Positions 61,380 through 64,000 of a stretch of DNA of 64,000 bases are shown here, in pieces (position 1 is the first letter of the stretch; each line of letters begins with the position of its first letter). The stretch spans positions 123,370 to 187,369 of the forward strand of contig NZ_JACAFP010000008.1 of assembly GCF_015354505.1 (NCBI RefSeq). The letters run 5' to 3'. Source of the stretch: Microbacterium sp. UFMG61 (GTDB lineage: Bacteria > Actinomycetota > Actinomycetes > Actinomycetales > Microbacteriaceae). The notes beneath the pieces are model-generated. The model was not told the DNA's origin, made no database searches, and was given only the letters and a program-made list of their open reading frames with translations. The translations under genes and the position numbers were made by a program.

Positions 61380-62056
61380 ACTGGGTCACCGACAACCTCG
61401 GGCTGATCTTCGAGCTGACTCTGGTGCATCTGCGTCAGAGCATCATCCCGATCGTGCTCGGCTTCGTGCTGTCTCTGCCCCTTGGCTGGGTCGCTTGGAG
61501 GTTCAAGCTCGTGCGCGGTCCGATCATCCTGCTCACGGGGCTGCTCTACACGATCCCCTCTCTCGCCCTGCTGATCCTGCTGCCATCGGTGGTCGGTTAC
61601 TCCCCGCGCAGCGAGGCCAACCTGATCGTCGCGCTCACGATCTACGCCATCGCGATCCTCGTGCGCGGGGTCTCGGACGGTCTCGACTCGGTCGATGACG
61701 ACATCCGTCAGGCGGCGACGGCGACGGGCTTCGGGTCCTTCCGGCGATTCTGGGCGGTCGAGTTCCCACTCGCCGGCCCTGTCATCCTGGCGAGCCTGCG
61801 CGTCACGGCGGTGAGCACGATCTCCCTGGCGACCGTCGGCATCCTGATCGGCATCCGGAACCTCGGCTACCTCTTCACGAACGGCCTCGACCGGCGGATC
61901 ATCGCGGAGGTGTTCGCCGGGATCATCGCCGTCGTCGTGATCGCCCTCGTGATCGACCTGCTCCTGCTGCTCGCCGGGCGAGCGCTCATGCCGTGGACCC
62001 GCGCCGCGACGAAGACCGCCGCGGTGCGACCCGTGGCCGTGGGGGCTCCCGCATGA
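61376..62056 (+). CDS. opuCB: osmoprotectant ABC transporter permease (OpuCB-like)
   Basis: 226 aa from a GTG overlapping opuCA (GTGA). Five or six membrane helices with the BPD_transp_1 loop 'DDIRQAATATGFGSFRRFWAVEFPLAGPVI', and an opening 'LTLVHLRQSIIPIVLGFVLSLPLGW' typical of OpuCB/OpuCD. ATGA overlap with the second permease. Confidence 0.92.
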   Translation: MNWVTDNLGLIFELTLVHLRQSIIPIVLGFVLSLPLGWVAWRFKLVRGPIILLTGLLYTIPSLALLILLPSVVGYSPRSEANLIVALTIYAIAILVRGVSDGLDSVDDDIRQAATATGFGSFRRFWAVEFPLAGPVILASLRVTAVSTISLATVGILIGIRNLGYLFTNGLDRRIIAEVFAGIIAVVVIALVIDLLLLLAGRALMPWTRAATKTAAVRPVAVGAPA

Positions 62057-62841
62057 ACCTCTTCCTCGAAGCCTTCGCCTGGATGCTCGCCCCCGCCCAG
62101 TGGACCGGCAACTACGCGCTGCCGAAACTGCTCGGCGAGCATCTGACGCTCACCGCCGTCTCGGTGCTCATCGCGGCGGCGATCGCGGTACCGCTCGGGT
62201 GGCTCATCGGACACACGGGCAAGGGGCGCGAGATCGCCGTGGCCGTCTCCGGTGCGGCGCGAGCGATCCCGGCCTTCGGCCTCATGATCCTGCTCGTGCT
62301 CCTGCTCGGCGTGCTGCGCATCCCCGAGGCTGCGATCACGACGTTCGTGCTCCTCGCGATCCCGTCTCTGCTCGCTGGCGCGTACACCGGCCTCGAAGCC
62401 ATCGACCGGCGTGTGATCGACGCGGCCAAGGCCATGGGCATGACGGGCTGGCAGATCTTCTGGAAGGTCGAGGTGCCGCTCGGGCTTCCGCTCCTCGTCG
62501 GCGGCATCCGCTCAGCGTTGCTGCAGGTCATCGCGACGGTCACGATCGCCGCATACGTCGGGCTCGGCGGGCTCGGCTACCCGATCATCCAAGGCATCCC
62601 GCTGCAGCGTTTCGACCAGGTGGTCGCCGGCGCGATCCTCGTGGCCGTTCTCGCACTGCTGGTCGACCTGCTGCTCGCCGCCGCCCAGCACCTCGCGGTG
62701 CCGAGGGGGCTCCGCACCGGCGGGCGCCCCTCGCGACGACGCTCGCGCGCACTCGCTCCCGCGGCCGAGCCCTCGACCTCCGGTCCGTCCACCTCCGGTG
62801 AGGAATCGACGACGGTCGCTTCCGAGCCGGCAACAACCTGA
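62053..62841 (+). CDS. opuCD: osmoprotectant ABC transporter permease (OpuCD-like)
   Basis: 262 aa from the ATG at 62053 (ATGA with opuCB). Similar helices and loop 'DRRVIDAAKAMGMTGWQIFWKVEVPLGLPLL'; 'GLGGLGYPIIQGIPLQRFDQVVAGAI' is conserved in this permease type. The C-terminal ~45 residues are a Ser/Thr/Pro-rich tail, longer than usual. Forms a heterodimer with OpuCB. Confidence 0.92.
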   Translation: MNLFLEAFAWMLAPAQWTGNYALPKLLGEHLTLTAVSVLIAAAIAVPLGWLIGHTGKGREIAVAVSGAARAIPAFGLMILLVLLLGVLRIPEAAITTFVLLAIPSLLAGAYTGLEAIDRRVIDAAKAMGMTGWQIFWKVEVPLGLPLLVGGIRSALLQVIATVTIAAYVGLGGLGYPIIQGIPLQRFDQVVAGAILVAVLALLVDLLLAAAQHLAVPRGLRTGGRPSRRRSRALAPAAEPSTSGPSTSGEESTTVASEPATT

Positions 62842-62889
62842 ATGCACAGCACAGCAGTTCCAGAAGTCCCCCCAGAGAAGAGGAAGTCC

Positions 62890-63813
62890 ATGTTCACAGC
62901 ACGAGGAAAGCGCTCTGTCTTCGCCGTCGGCCTTGTCGCCGCGGCGGCACTCGCCCTCACCGCCTGCGGTTCGAGCGAATCGCTCGGCGAGCCGGCCGAT
63001 TCCGGCGAGAGCTCGGGCGGCAGCGACGCGATCGTCGTCGGCTCGCAGGCCTATTACTCGAACGAGATCATCGCCGAGATCTACGCGCAGGCACTCGAGG
63101 CGGCCGACCTCACGGTCGATCGCCAGTTCAGCATCGGCCAGCGCGACGCGTACATGCCCGACGTCGAGTCCGGCGACATCGACGTGTTCCCGGAGTACAC
63201 GGGCAGCCTGCTCGAGTACATCTCGGACGACGAGGTCGACGTCACCAGCCCCGACGACGTCTACGCCGCCCTGCAGGAGGCCCTGCCCGAGAGCCTCACG
63301 GCCCTCGACTTCGCAGAGGCATCCGACCAGGACTCGTACACGGTGCTCAAGAGCTTCGCCGAGGAGAACGGTCTGAAGACGATCGGCGATCTCTCGAAGG
63401 TCACCTCGCCCGTCACGATCGGTGCGGCGCCCGAGTTCGAGCAGCGTCCGTACAGCCCGGCAGTGGCCAAGGAGGTCTACGGCGTCGACCTGGCGTTCTC
63501 GGCCACCGGCCCCACGACCCTCGAGTCGCTGCTCGCCGGTGAGATCCAGGTCGCGGACATCTACACGGCGGACCCCGCGTTCGAGACCGAGGAGATCGTC
63601 GCTCTCGAAGACCCCGAGAACCTGATCATCTCGTCGAACGTCGTGCCGATCGTCTCGAGCGACATCGCGGATGAGGTCTCCGATGTGCTCAACGCGGTCA
63701 GCGCCAAGCTGACCGGTGAGGAGCTCGTCGCACTCAACGTGCTGAGCACGGTCGACCAGCAGTCGTCTGCTGACATCGCCAAGAAGTGGCTCGAGGACAA
63801 CGACCTCGTCTGA
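62890..63813 (+). CDS. opuCC: osmoprotectant-binding lipoprotein (OpuCC-like)
   Basis: 307 aa from the ATG at 62890 (GAGGAAG upstream). Signal peptide and lipobox L-T-A-C, with the lipidated Cys near residue 26. The binding domain shows 'VVGSQAYYSNEIIAEIYAQALEAA' and 'DIDVFPEYTGSLLEYI', the OpuAC/quaternary-amine pattern in which aromatic residues cage the trimethylammonium group. Last gene of the operon; a strong terminator follows. Confidence 0.93.
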   Translation: MFTARGKRSVFAVGLVAAAALALTACGSSESLGEPADSGESSGGSDAIVVGSQAYYSNEIIAEIYAQALEAADLTVDRQFSIGQRDAYMPDVESGDIDVFPEYTGSLLEYISDDEVDVTSPDDVYAALQEALPESLTALDFAEASDQDSYTVLKSFAEENGLKTIGDLSKVTSPVTIGAAPEFEQRPYSPAVAKEVYGVDLAFSATGPTTLESLLAGEIQVADIYTADPAFETEEIVALEDPENLIISSNVVPIVSSDIADEVSDVLNAVSAKLTGEELVALNVLSTVDQQSSADIAKKWLEDNDLV

Positions 63814-63827
63814 GTTCGAGCCGTCTT

Positions 63828-63873
63828 CACACAGAAGTGCCCGGCCCTTGTGGGGGTCGGGCACTTCTGTGTG
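63828..63873 (+). terminator. strong terminator of the opuC operon
   Basis: CACACAGAAGTGCCCG (63828-63843) and CGGGCACTTCTGTGTG (63858-63873) are perfectly complementary (16 bp), with further GCCC/GGGG pairing in the loop. It begins 15 bp after the opuCC stop. The remaining bases to 64000 contain only imperfect 'TGTGCGAGACC' direct repeats. Confidence 0.8.
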
Positions 63874-64000
63874 TGCGGGTGCTGAGGGCTCTGCGGGTGC
63901 GGTGGTGAGACGGTCTTGCCTGTACGAGGCCGTCTTCCCTGTGCGAGACCGTTGTCTCTGTGCGAGACCCGTGTCCGGGACGGGGGTTTCGTGCGGGATG

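Noticed and set aside
63874..64000. Start of a repeat array at the window end
   Set aside because: The 'TGTGCGAGACC' repeats are imperfect and irregularly spaced, and the region is cut by the window edge.

Overview
This is a 64 kb chromosomal segment from a high-GC actinobacterium. The heavy use of GC-ending codons, the frequent GATGCC/GCATCC words inside genes, nucS instead of mutS/mutL, DUF2510 proteins and an Mrp operon with fused A/B subunits suggest Microbacteriaceae, most likely a Microbacterium. That placement is an inference from sequence style and gene content; no database was searched. I see no rRNA, tRNA, prophage, insertion sequence or CRISPR array.

Layout. 1-7.9 kb: the end of a short-chain dehydrogenase; a small HTH regulator with a Clp-N/SRPBCC fusion protein behind a tandem palindromic operator; a lipoprotein joining a solute-binding domain to a VWA domain, with a membrane partner; and fdhD-fdhF. 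8-14.4 kb: a shikimate dehydrogenase-like enzyme, a cold-shock protein, a HAD phosphatase, the mismatch endonuclease nucS, a membrane-anchored hendecad-repeat protein, and a divergent MFS transporter/LacI pair. 14.4-24 kb: a polytopic membrane protein, then a sugar locus with a mutarotase, a GH29 alpha-L-fucosidase, a three-gene ABC importer, an enolase-superfamily dehydratase, an aldo/keto reductase and a GntR regulator. Together these look like import and oxidative breakdown of L-fucose. 24.1-30.6 kb: the mrp/mnh Na+/H+ antiporter operon, whose first gene is split by a one-base frameshift. 30.6-37.5 kb: a DUF2510 protein, a DUF559-like gene bracketed by 86-bp palindromic elements, an alpha/beta hydrolase, an MFS exporter and a penicillin-acylase-family hydrolase. 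37.6-41 kb: a TetR / ABC-like protein without a Walker A motif / YhgE-type membrane protein operon. 41-46 kb: GntR, argG, and an HxlR regulator divergent from an efflux pump and a quinone-reductase-type flavoprotein. 46.3-53.6 kb: a ZIP-like protein and a seven-gene MoxR-DUF58-VWA operon of the Bat type. 53.8-64 kb: Pr6Pr and EamA membrane proteins, purA, a beta-propeller lactonase, a disulfide oxidoreductase, a DUF427 protein and an opuC osmoprotectant ABC operon.

Most operons are tightly packed, with ATGA/GTGA overlaps. The least explained material is (i) a family of 86-bp elements with conserved inverted ends and variable interiors, two of which bracket a nuclease-like gene; (ii) short dispersed palindromes, one inside a coding region; (iii) a 30-nt perfect hairpin upstream of the cold-shock gene; and (iv) the ABC-like protein that has lost its Walker A lysine but stays coupled to a YhgE permease.
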